Shown here: positions 1 through 7,475 of the stretch, in pieces | Numbering within the stretch: position 1 is the stretch's first letter | How the letters are laid out: each line of letters starts with the position of its first letter | Source of the DNA: Kaistia terrae | Lineage (GTDB): Bacteria; Pseudomonadota; Alphaproteobacteria; Rhizobiales; Kaistiaceae | NCBI RefSeq assembly: GCF_026344005.1 | Contig: NZ_JAPKNH010000010.1 | Location: 62,001 to 126,000, forward strand | Length of the DNA stretch: 64,000 nucleotides | Direction: 5' to 3' | The notes under the pieces: model-generated | Seen by the model: the letters and a program-made list of their open reading frames with translations, nothing else | Database searches by the model: none | What the model was told of the DNA's origin: nothing | Program-made: the position numbers and the translations under genes

Positions 1-402
1 ACGCATCCCGATATCGGCCAAACCATGTACCGCTTCGCAAGCGGCGCGACGGCGACGCTGGAGACCGTCTGGTGCATGCCGGAGAAGACGCCGTTCGACA
101 TCGACGAGCGTATGTCGATCATCGGCACGGAAGGCATCATCCATGTGCAGGATACCTTCCCGAACCTCGGCATCGTCTCCAGCGACAAGCTGCACAGTCC
201 GGACACGACTTATTGGCCGGAGTTCAACGGTGTGCGCGGCGGCGCGCTGCGTGACGAGTTCTCCTATTTCGCCAAATGCGCGCTGGCCGGCGAGACGCCC
301 GTGATGGGCGTGCCCACGGATGCCGCGGCGGCGCTAGAGGCGACGCTGGCAGCGGAAGAATCTGCCCGAACGGGCAACGTCATCAGGATCGGACAGGGGT
401 GA
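1..402 (+). CDS. Gfo/Idh/MocA family oxidoreductase, C-terminal part (5' end outside window)
   Basis: The reading frame is open from the first base and ends at TGA 400-402, so only the last ~133 residues are here. The visible part (ATATLETVWCMPEKTPFDID, then a strand-rich stretch ending near GNVIRIGQG) resembles the C-terminal beta-sheet domain of NAD(P)-dependent Gfo/Idh/MocA sugar dehydrogenases; the Rossmann N-terminus lies upstream. It is followed after 5 bp by a second protein of the same family, which suggests one sugar or inositol catabolic operon. Substrate cannot be told. An internal ATG at 25 is not the true start. Confidence 0.75.
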   Translation, partial: THPDIGQTMYRFASGATATLETVWCMPEKTPFDIDERMSIIGTEGIIHVQDTFPNLGIVSSDKLHSPDTTYWPEFNGVRGGALRDEFSYFAKCALAGETPVMGVPTDAAAALEATLAAEESARTGNVIRIGQG

Positions 403-407
403 GCGAA

Positions 408-1451
408 ATGGCCAAGCAACGGGTTCTCGTCGTCGGTCTCGGTAATATGGGCATGAGCCACGCGCTCGCCTATGCGAAGATCGACGGATACGAACTGGTC
501 GGACTCTGCACGCGCAACATCGACAAGGTCGAATTGCCGCCGCAGCTGCAGGGCGTGCCGAAGTTCAGCAATTTTGAAGCCGCGCTGGCCGAGTTGAAGC
601 CGGACGTCGTCTCGGTAAACACCATGCCCGACACGCATGCGGACTTCGCCATCAAGGCGATGGAAGCCGGCGCGCATGTCTTCGTCGAGAAGCCGATGGC
701 AATCTCGGCCGCCGATGCCGAGCGGGTCGTCGAAGTCGCCAAGCGTACCAAGCGCAAGCTCGTCATCGGCTACATCCTGCGCCAGCATCCGAGCTGGGTG
801 AAGTTTATCGAGATTGCGCGCGAACTTGGAACGCCGCTGGTCTTCCGCATGAACTTGAACCAGCAGTCAAATGGCGAGACCTGGGAGTGGCACAAGCGGC
901 TGATGCAGAGCTTCCCGCCAATCGTCGATTGCGGCGTGCATTATGTCGACGTGATGTGCCAGATGACCTCGGCCAAGCCGGTGCGTGTGCATGCGATCGG
1001 CGCAAGGCTGACGGACGAGGTGCCGATCAACAATTACGGCCAGCTGCAGGTAATGTTCGAGGATGGCTCCGTCGGCTGGTACGAGGCCGGTTGGGGACCG
1101 ATGGTGTCCGAGCAGGCCTTCTTCGTGAAGGACGTGTTCGGCCCGAAGGGCTCGGCTTCGATCGTCATGGCGGAGAACAATTCGGGCGTGAAGTCGGACG
1201 ACATCAACGCCCACACCAAGACCAGCCAGATCCTTCGCCACTACGCCGACATGAGCAAGCCGGACGAGCGCATCGATGTCTCGGACGAACCGGATCACAA
1301 TGCCTTGTGCGAACGTGAGCAGCTCTATCTGCTGAAGGCGATCGAGGAGGACCTCGACCTGACCGACCACATGAACGATGGCGTCAAAAGCCTCAAGATC
1401 GTGCTGGCAGCGGACGAGTCGATCCACACCCAGCAGGTGGTCACGCTGTAG
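408..1451 (+). CDS. Gfo/Idh/MocA family oxidoreductase
   Basis: A 347-residue protein, usual length for the family. It starts MAKQRVLVVGLGNMGMSHAL, a Rossmann dinucleotide-binding glycine motif (GLGNMG), and carries HVFVEKPMAIS near residue 90, the EKP motif that holds the catalytic lysine in this family. The C-terminal half is the beta-sheet substrate domain. ATG 408 is chosen because it directly precedes the Rossmann motif; the frame is open further upstream but overlaps the preceding gene. It probably oxidises or reduces a sugar or polyol with NAD(P) in the cytoplasm. The intergenic repeats after its stop may end or regulate the operon. Family assignment is solid, substrate unknown. Confidence 0.88.
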   Translation: MAKQRVLVVGLGNMGMSHALAYAKIDGYELVGLCTRNIDKVELPPQLQGVPKFSNFEAALAELKPDVVSVNTMPDTHADFAIKAMEAGAHVFVEKPMAISAADAERVVEVAKRTKRKLVIGYILRQHPSWVKFIEIARELGTPLVFRMNLNQQSNGETWEWHKRLMQSFPPIVDCGVHYVDVMCQMTSAKPVRVHAIGARLTDEVPINNYGQLQVMFEDGSVGWYEAGWGPMVSEQAFFVKDVFGPKGSASIVMAENNSGVKSDDINAHTKTSQILRHYADMSKPDERIDVSDEPDHNALCEREQLYLLKAIEEDLDLTDHMNDGVKSLKIVLAADESIHTQQVVTL

Positions 1452-1463
1452 CGATGGCTCAAT

Positions 1464-1511
1464 GTTCTCATCATCGACTCGTTCATCAGTTCTCATCAAG
1501 TCGATGAGAAC
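1464..1511. repeat. Three copies of GTTCTCATC (two direct, one inverted)
   Basis: GTTCTCATC occurs at 1464-1472 and 1489-1497, and its reverse complement GATGAGAAC at 1503-1511. The last two form a perfect 9-bp stem with a 5-nt loop. No T-run follows, so this is a poor intrinsic terminator and could instead be a regulator site or a weak structured 3' end for the oxidoreductase operon. Function is inferred only. Confidence 0.4.
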
Positions 1512-1689
1512 GATAATTCTGCGATTGACCTTGTCCTCAAGACGTGGGGATAAGTCGCGGCACAGACTCAATGCGCAATCATGTTTGTGCATCACACCCG
1601 CAAGCCCAGCGGACAAGCCGCGAGCGTAGACGACGCTCGCGGTGCTTCAGCTCTCCTGGCCGCGGCGCGAGTGGTTCGCCACATATAGC

Positions 1690-2030
1690 CGATTGCCGAC
1701 TCCGAGATGGCCAAGTTTGGAGTCTTGAAGGGATCGAATGTCTTCAGAGCTACCATTGGGAAGGCCAACATGGCGCCCCGCTCGGAAGAGGCCGAGTGGT
1801 ATCGAATAGTTCGGTCAACCTCGGCAATGGCCCTGGTTCTGCAGGGGACGAGGTGGGCGTCGTGGAAAAATGGCACCCAGTTGGCGGCCCTTCGGATGAC
1901 GAACGAATGAAGGCTCTTGCTGTGCTGGCAAAGGCTAAGACTAAGACGCGGAAAGATGAGCAATCGCCGGAGTGGGTAGGCCATGCAATTGCGCGGGGTC
2001 TAGGGTGGGATATCGGCGGCTCGCTTCGTT
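1690..2030 (+). pseudogene. Decayed C-terminal fragment of a RepA-like AAA ATPase (plasmid/phage type)
   Basis: In one frame (about 1707-1815) the translation reads NVFRATIGKANMAPRSEEA followed by WYRIVRS; in another frame (about 1812-2030) it continues SVNLGNG, then GDEVGVVEKWHP and SPEWVGHAIARGLGWDIGG. Joined, this has the pattern of the C-terminal tail of RepA/RecA-type AAA ATPases found on alphaproteobacterial plasmids and prophages (GKANMAP, WYR.VSV.LGNG, GD.VGVV..W, WVG.A.A..LG). The join needs a single-base frameshift near 1812, and no start codon or ATPase core is present upstream. I read it as the leftover end of an integrated element. The family name is from memory of the pattern, not from a search. 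Confidence 0.5.
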
Positions 2031-2085
2031 GCGCCGACCGCACCGCAACGCAAAACAGCGATCGTGACAGAGTGAATGACGAACG

Positions 2086-2535
2086 CTACTCAGCTAGTAC
2101 GGCGAAGAGGCTGTGGATGTTGCCCTCCGGATCGGCAAAGAAGCCGGCAAAGTGTCCCCAGTGCTTCTTCGTGGGGTCGGCGATGGATCGCCCGCCATTC
2201 GCCACGATGTGGCTAAACCGTTCGTTGACATCGTCTGTCGATGCACATTCGAAATTCAGCTCGAAGGCTTGGCCAGTGAACTGCGTGCGGTAATCAGGGT
2301 GATCGTGCGTATTGGCGCTCATGCCGATCCTAGAGAAGATGGCAAAGCGGATGCCTTCGCCTCCAAAGGCGACGTAGTTCTGCTCCGTGACGTCAACGCG
2401 AAGGCCGAGCGCGTCACGATAGAAGGTAGCGAGCTTCGCTACGTCATCCGCGAGCACAGTGATTCCCTCCAACCTAGCAATGGCGGCTTTGGTAGCGGTC
2501 AACGCGTAATCTCCAAGTTCGTTTCTGTTCTTCAC
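2086..2535 (-). CDS. VOC family protein (glyoxalase/bleomycin resistance/dioxygenase fold)
   Basis: Up to 149 residues with the single-module vicinal-oxygen-chelate pattern: GITVLADDVAKLATFYRDAL near residue 25 (first beta-alpha-beta unit), a central FELNFECASTDDVNERFSHI, and a closing HWGHFAGFFADPEGNIHSLF in which a histidine and the conserved FxDPEGN are visible. Such proteins bind a metal or small molecule and act as dioxygenases, isomerases or resistance proteins; which one cannot be said. The start is uncertain: GTG 2535 gives the full length, while a TTG about 11 residues further in would still keep the domain. It stands alone, between two stretches of decayed sequence, so recent transfer is possible. 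Confidence 0.75.
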   Translation of the reverse strand: MKNRNELGDYALTATKAAIARLEGITVLADDVAKLATFYRDALGLRVDVTEQNYVAFGGEGIRFAIFSRIGMSANTHDHPDYRTQFTGQAFELNFECASTDDVNERFSHIVANGGRSIADPTKKHWGHFAGFFADPEGNIHSLFAVLAE

Positions 2536-2669
2536 TAGCGCCTATTCGCGCTGTGCGGCAACACCATGGCTACGACACTGAGGTTGGATGCTTTAGAGCG
2601 GCCCCCCGCACCAACCCACTTCGCGGGAAGGGTGTCCTCTTCGGCAGCATCGCGAATGGTGATTGTCAT
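2535..2669 (-). pseudogene. Possible stub of a GNAT acetyltransferase gene
   Basis: From ATG 2669 the minus strand reads MTITIRDAAEEDTLPAKWVG, which looks like the first strand and helix of a GNAT N-acetyltransferase (MTITIRDATEAD-LPAI type). After about 15 residues the similarity stops and the frame ends at 2535 with no acetyl-CoA binding motif. It looks like a 5' remnant truncated beside the VOC gene. The match is short and could be chance. Confidence 0.3.
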
Positions 2670-3271
2670 GAGAACCAGATAAGTTGAGAGGAGCCGGACT
2701 TCGGGTGCCAACAGGGATCGTCCGCTTCTGGTCTCCACCCACCCAAGAGCCGACAGGCAGTAAACCACCCCAAGACCGACAGGCAGGGAACATATCTGCG
2801 CGTCGAAGCGGAAGTTCTCCTCGGCCTTGATTGGCCGAGTATGAAACGCGCGAGTCACAACCGTTCGGGGCTGTGAACGGACTGACGACTTTTCGGGAGC
2901 GAGGCCAGGAACGCAGACATGCGTTTGCTTTCGAGACAATCAGCAGCTTCGAGTCTCTTTGGCTCGACAAATTCTTTAACGATCTAAATAGCTTATCGAA
3001 GCCGAGGATCTCGGCGTAGACTGCGGATCGCAAATACTGAAACGTACCGTTTTTCGGCATGTGGGCTACTCTCATGTCTCGTCAGGCCTTTTCTGTGAAC
3101 CGGTATGGTCCCGGTGATCTTCGCCGACGACTGCGACCAACGCCGGCGCCCTGCAGGAGACGATCTGGGTAGCGGCCGAGGTGGGCTGCGGATGGCCCTA
3201 CGACCCGCCTCATCGAGGGCGTCCGGCATGTCCTCTTAGGGCCATTCCTGGATGGGCCCTGCGTCCTCATC
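2670..3271. other. Stretch without a recognisable gene
   Basis: About 600 bp between the GNAT-like stub and the LysR gene. Short open frames exist on both strands but none has a recognisable motif, a good ribosome site or the codon pattern of the neighbours. An imperfect 13-bp direct repeat (AGCCGACAGGCAG / GACCGACAGGCAG) lies near 2750-2787. I see no RNA gene here. Together with the flanking remnants this looks like eroded accessory DNA. Confidence 0.5.
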
Positions 3272-4252
3272 CTAACCTCGCGGCGTCTCTGCCGGGGCGA
3301 AGGAAACGGGGTAGCGGATCGCGTCCAGGGGTTCGAGCTGCTCCAGGATGAGCTCCCGGATCCAGCGATGCTCGGGGTCGTCGTCGTGGCGCTTGTGCCA
3401 GCATAGGTGAAGCGGAACGACGGGCATCTGAAACGGCAGCGAATAGATCCGCAGCCCCAGAACATCGGCCACGGAAAGGGCGAACCTGTCGGGAAGGAGG
3501 GCGAGCAGGTCGGTCTGCGCGACTACCCTGGCAACGCTGAAAAAATCGGGAACGGTCGCCACGACGTTGCGCTTGCGTCCGATGCCGGCAAGGGCGGCAT
3601 CCTCCTCGCCCACCAGCATTCCGTCCGGTCCAAAGAAGACCTGCGGCATTTCGCAGAAGAGGTCGAGAGGGATCATGTGGCGGTCCTCGATTCCGGCGCG
3701 GGCCAGATATCGATTGGACCGGCTCGCCACCGGCGTCGGGGCAGCGTGCATGGCGAGGACGCGAACCACCCATTCCGGCAACGCGTCCTTGATGATGCCA
3801 AATGCAAGGTCGATACCGTCCTCGGCCAATTGCAACGCGAGCGGTCGTGGGTTCGTCGGCAACAGCTGGAAGCGGATGCCCGGCGCGCATTCGAGCAACA
3901 GCGTCAGGATCTTCGGGAGAACCATCTCCGCCAAATAATCATCGCCGAGCATGCGGATGAGCCGCGTCGATTTGGCCGGGGCGAACGGCGCATTGCCGGC
4001 AAGCACCAGCTCGATCCGGCCGAGCGCCTGCCGCAAGGGATCGCCGATCGACGCGGCGAATGGCGTCGGCACCATCTTGTTGCCCTCGCGAACGAACAGC
4101 GCGTCGCCGAGGATGCCGCGCAGCCGGGTGAGGGCCGCGCTCACGGCGGGCTGGCTCAGTCCGAGACGCTCGCCGGCGCGCGTCGTATTGCGCTCGTACA
4201 GCATGGTGTCGAGCACCCGGAGTAGGTTGAGGTCGAGAGTTCCCCAATTCAT
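3272..4252 (-). CDS. LysR-family transcriptional regulator
   Basis: A 326-residue protein. Residues ~5-65 are the LysR winged helix-turn-helix (LDLNLLRVLDTMLYERNTTR, then GLSQPAVSAALTRLR and DALFVREGNKM). The remainder is a LysR effector-binding domain of the NodD/LinR-like subgroup. It is transcribed divergently from the adjacent MFS exporter across a 117-bp gap, the classic arrangement for a LysR protein that controls its neighbour in response to a transported compound. ATG 4252 lies just before the conserved start of the DNA-binding domain. The C-terminal tail is slightly long but otherwise ordinary. The inducer is unknown. Confidence 0.92.
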   Translation of the reverse strand: MNWGTLDLNLLRVLDTMLYERNTTRAGERLGLSQPAVSAALTRLRGILGDALFVREGNKMVPTPFAASIGDPLRQALGRIELVLAGNAPFAPAKSTRLIRMLGDDYLAEMVLPKILTLLLECAPGIRFQLLPTNPRPLALQLAEDGIDLAFGIIKDALPEWVVRVLAMHAAPTPVASRSNRYLARAGIEDRHMIPLDLFCEMPQVFFGPDGMLVGEEDAALAGIGRKRNVVATVPDFFSVARVVAQTDLLALLPDRFALSVADVLGLRIYSLPFQMPVVPLHLCWHKRHDDDPEHRWIRELILEQLEPLDAIRYPVSFAPAETPRG

Positions 4253-4369
4253 CTGGCGAATACTCCCTATGATAACAATTCATTTCCCCGATTTTGCAGC
4301 CAGAACCAGTATAGCGCCCATCGAACGGCATCCTTCAAGTCGACGTCTCAAAAATGAGGAGGCACGGCA
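4253..4369. promoter_or_regulatory. Divergent promoter region, LysR / MFS exporter
   Basis: 117 bp between the two divergent start codons. It is AT-richer than its surroundings, as expected for overlapping promoters. A LysR-type T-N11-A operator probably lies here by analogy, but I cannot single out one site with confidence. Confidence 0.4.
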
Positions 4370-5599
4370 ATGAAATCGGACCCTTCCTGGAGAGAATTCG
4401 TGGCGATTGTCGCGGCGCTGATGGCGATCGATGGGGTCGCGATCGATATCATGCTGCCGGCGCTGCCGGAGATCGGCGCCGCCTTCCATGTAGCGAACAC
4501 GAACGACCGTTCGCTTGTGCTGACGGTATTTCTTCTCGGCTTCGGCTTGCCGCAGATCCTCTTCGGGCCGCTCAGCGATCGCTTCGGCCGCCGGCCGCCG
4601 ATTCTGATCGGCATCGCCGCCTACTTCGCTGCCGCGCTGGCATCACCTGCCGTCACGGAGTTCGGAGCCTTGCTGGCCATCCGCTTCGGCCAAGGCGTCG
4701 CCGCGGCGGCGATCCGCGTCGGCATCCTTTCGGCGGTCCGCGACCGTTATGAGGGCGAGGCGATGGCAGAAGTGATGTCGATTGCCATGTCGATCTTCCT
4801 GCTCGTGCCGCTCCTGATGCCCGGCGTCGGACAGATCCTTCTTCTCCTCGGCCCATGGCAGTTGATCTTCGTCGTCATGGGGGCCGTCGCGGCGATCCTC
4901 GGCGGCTGGGCCCTCCTCCGCCTGCCGGAAACATTGACGAGCGAGAACCGTCGCAGGCTGGATTTCGGCAGCGTGGCGGACGGCTTCGCCATGGTGATCC
5001 GCAATCGGATGGCGGTGGGTTACGGATTCTCCGGCGCGTTCCTGCTTGGTATCGTGCTGGCGCTGATCAACACCTCGCAGCAGGTCTATGTCGATCTCTA
5101 TGGGCTCGGCCCGTACTATCCGCTCGCTTTCGCGGCCCTGCCGGCAACGGCGATCGTCGGGTTCCTGCTCAACACCCGGCTGGTGGCGCGGTTCGGCATG
5201 CGCCGGCTGTCGCATGGCGCGATGCTGCTGTTTGTCGCCGGCAGCGTCGTGTGGTTCGGCATGACGCTGTTGGGAACGCCGCCGCTCTGGCTGTATCTGC
5301 TGATGATGGTCCTGGTGACCCCGATGGTCGCGTTCTGCTTCACCAACACCGGTGCGTTGGCGATGGAACCGCTCGGGGAGGTGGCCGGCACGGCGGCGTC
5401 GATCTTCGGCGCCGTCCAGACGGTCGGCGGTGCGCTGCTTGGCCTGGCGGTGGCCCAGTCCTTCGACGGGACGTTGCGGCCGGTGATGGCCAGCCTGTGT
5501 CTGTTTGGCGCCTGCGTGCTGGTCTGTTTCCTCGTCGCCGAAAAAGGCCGCCTGTTCGGGGATGGGACCCAGGCGGCTGAACCCGCGGCCCTTGCCTAA
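4370..5599 (+). CDS. MFS drug exporter, Bcr/CflA-like
   Basis: A 409-residue, strongly hydrophobic protein with about twelve membrane segments, the normal length of 12-TMS MFS exporters. The loop between helices 2 and 3 contains FGPLSDRFGRRPP, the MFS motif A, and the first helix carries AIDIMLPALPEIG, typical of the Bcr/CflA drug-resistance subfamily. It should export a small toxic compound by proton antiport at the inner membrane. Control is probably by the divergent LysR protein; the remains of a TetR gene converge on its 3' end. Substrate is unknown. Confidence 0.9.
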   Translation: MKSDPSWREFVAIVAALMAIDGVAIDIMLPALPEIGAAFHVANTNDRSLVLTVFLLGFGLPQILFGPLSDRFGRRPPILIGIAAYFAAALASPAVTEFGALLAIRFGQGVAAAAIRVGILSAVRDRYEGEAMAEVMSIAMSIFLLVPLLMPGVGQILLLLGPWQLIFVVMGAVAAILGGWALLRLPETLTSENRRRLDFGSVADGFAMVIRNRMAVGYGFSGAFLLGIVLALINTSQQVYVDLYGLGPYYPLAFAALPATAIVGFLLNTRLVARFGMRRLSHGAMLLFVAGSVVWFGMTLLGTPPLWLYLLMMVLVTPMVAFCFTNTGALAMEPLGEVAGTAASIFGAVQTVGGALLGLAVAQSFDGTLRPVMASLCLFGACVLVCFLVAEKGRLFGDGTQAAEPAALA

Positions 5600-5888
5600 C
5601 CGGCGCCGTAGCGCAGGCCGTCGACGAGCATGGCGACTATGCGCTGGCGTTGGCCGGTCCTTCCGCAGGACTATGCATGCAGAGCCTCGCGACGGCGAAA
5701 AGGAGATCATTCGCCTCGATATCGCCCCACACTTCGCCGGCATTCCCACCGAACGCCATCCCCAGCAAAACGACGACGAGAACTGCCAGGACCGAAAGGG
5801 CACTGTCGACAGCATTGCCCTGTTCCGTCAGGACGGCGCCAGCGCCATCGTCCTCGGATCGGGAGCTTATGGCGGTCGGCGGCAGCAA
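5596..5888 (-). pseudogene. Remnant of a TetR-family regulator C-terminus
   Basis: On the minus strand one frame (stop at 5637) reads GEVWGDIEANDLLFAVARLC then MHSPAEGPAN; a shift near 5645 continues QRIVAMLVDGLRYGAG and stops at TAG 5596-5598, overlapping the MFS stop codon. The combined text has the shape of the last two helices of a TetR ligand-binding domain (DIEANDLLRAV..LC, R.V.ML.DGLR.GA). The helix-turn-helix part is gone upstream. It looks like a frameshifted, 5'-deleted regulator that once faced the exporter gene. Confidence 0.5.
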
Positions 5889-6383
5889 CTGTTTCGGCTA
5901 TTCAGCATACCGTGCATCGATGGCCTGGAAGCAGCCATTGCCTTTTGCGAAGTCAGCAGTGCGGACCTATCAACTAGGGTCACTAATGTGCGATCGTCGT
6001 TTCTTCTCGGAGCGGTAGCGCCCCTCATCTCCACGGAAACCGACACTGGCAACCGCTGGCCTCTGCCGGAGGCGGTGCGTTCGAGCGGACTTCACGCCCG
6101 GCAACCGATTTTCGCGAACCCCGAACCTCCATCATGTTTTCCGTCTCGAGAACCAACTTACAGCGCGAAGGAAAGATTAGGTCGTCGCCAACAACTTGTT
6201 GCCCGATAGCCGACGGACGAAAAAGTCCCAAGCCGCAACAGGGGATCATGCCGGTCAAATGTCCGCTTTTGGAGGGATGACGAGCCCCCCTGGATGGCAG
6301 AGATGGGGGCGCAGAGCCGTCTGGCAGCTTTCGGGCGAGCCAAGTCAGGTAGCCAATGCTCCTCGCACCCCGATTTGAGGGCA
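5889..6383. other. Stretch without a recognisable gene
   Basis: About 500 bp with only short shadow frames on both strands. Around 6256-6280 the text AAATGTCCGCTTTTGGAGGG resembles a dispersed intergenic repeat common in Rhizobiales genomes, but this is a memory-based, weak match. No promoter, RNA or mobile element could be supported. Confidence 0.4.
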
Positions 6384-7325
6384 CTAGCGACCTCCCATCC
6401 GCCTGAAGTCTGCGTTAGCCTTCATCAGTTCCCTGGCGATGCGCGTGATGTCAGAGACGATCGCCTGGTCCGACGCGGTCTCGAAGAACGGGCCGATCGG
6501 TCCGGTATCGGCGATCCCCGCCAAGCGGATCGCGTCATGCACGACGGGAATGGCGGAATAGGCACCGCGGGCAGCATCGAAATCCACGAAGACCTGGCTG
6601 AGGCTGTCGATTGCGGCGCGGTCTCCCCGCTTCACGGCTTCCAGCAAGGCCTGCGAGATATGCGGCGCCAGCAGGCCGGTGCCCGAGGTATAGCCCTGGA
6701 TGCCGAACTTCGAGCTTTCGACGATGGTCAATTCGCCGGCCCCGTCGATCAGGCGGTCGGCCGAGCCGACCAGGTCCAGCAGTGCGGTCAGATGCGGCGA
6801 CTGGCCGGTTTCGTCCGGGACGATGCCGTATTCGACGCCGCAGAGCGCACCATCCTTCAATAGCGCCGCGACGTCCTGCGGCGTCAGATAATCGAGCGCC
6901 TTGAAGAACACCATCAGCGGCTTGCCATAGGCATCGGCCAGCTTGCGGATGCCGGTCGCGACGCCTTTCGGCTGCACCAGCCAGAACGGCAGCAGGATCG
7001 CGGTTGGGAAGTCGCGCTCGCGCAGCATCGCCACCTGGTCGATCGCCTTGCCATAATCGCCGCCGATCGCCGGCACCATCCAGGCTTCGTCGGAGGGAGT
7101 GACCGCCTCGATCAGGTCGAGCACAGCGCCATATTCGCTGAGCCTTGCGTTGAACAGGTTGGCGATGCCGCCATACATGAACGAGCTGACGCCGGCCGAG
7201 GCGAGCCAGTCGACGATCTTGCGGCTTTCACCGAGGTTGATGCCGCCATCCGGGTTCCGAGCGATGGGCGGTAGCGCGATGATGGAGGCAACAAGGTCTT
7301 CGGGCGTGACGGGGGTGGTCTTCAT
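6384..7325 (-). CDS. Dihydrodipicolinate synthase (DapA/NAL) family protein, catalytic lysine not conserved
   Basis: A 313-residue TIM-barrel protein with the length and order of DapA-family lyases: an N-terminal GGINLGESRKIVDWLASAGV (the G-N-L..L..LI..G motif), a central YGKPLMVFFKALDYLTPQDV, and a helical C-terminus. In true class I members the Schiff-base lysine sits in a GIKEA/GVKE motif; here the equivalent text is LCGVEYGIVPD, with Glu165 at that place and a lysine (Lys142) displaced to the strand that normally holds the catalytic tyrosine. It may therefore be an inactive or altered lyase. It is the last gene of the ABC-import operon (150 bp after the permease), which suggests it acts on the imported compound or its product. 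Confidence 0.82.
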   Translation of the reverse strand: MKTTPVTPEDLVASIIALPPIARNPDGGINLGESRKIVDWLASAGVSSFMYGGIANLFNARLSEYGAVLDLIEAVTPSDEAWMVPAIGGDYGKAIDQVAMLRERDFPTAILLPFWLVQPKGVATGIRKLADAYGKPLMVFFKALDYLTPQDVAALLKDGALCGVEYGIVPDETGQSPHLTALLDLVGSADRLIDGAGELTIVESSKFGIQGYTSGTGLLAPHISQALLEAVKRGDRAAIDSLSQVFVDFDAARGAYSAIPVVHDAIRLAGIADTGPIGPFFETASDQAIVSDITRIARELMKANADFRRMGGR

Positions 7326-7475
7326 GGCAAACTCCGGGGAACGATCGGTGAGGAAGTTCAGGCGCGAAGGACGGCTGGCCAGGTGGAAGCGGATGGGCGT
7401 CGGCCACGGGCAAGGCGAGCCCCATCGCGCCCCGCGTGGCGGCGGCGGTCTTTGCCTGGTGCGGAAGTGGCCGGG

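Noticed and set aside
1545-1553. Single DnaA-box-like TGGGGATAA near the RepA remnant
   Set aside because: One isolated site with a mismatch does not support an origin; no iterons or AT-rich unwinding region were seen.
1544-2293. 249-residue open frame on the plus strand as an intact gene
   Set aside because: Only its middle resembles RepA-type ATPases; the start is missing, the similarity needs a frameshift, and its 3' part is antisense to the VOC gene. Kept as pseudogene fragment.
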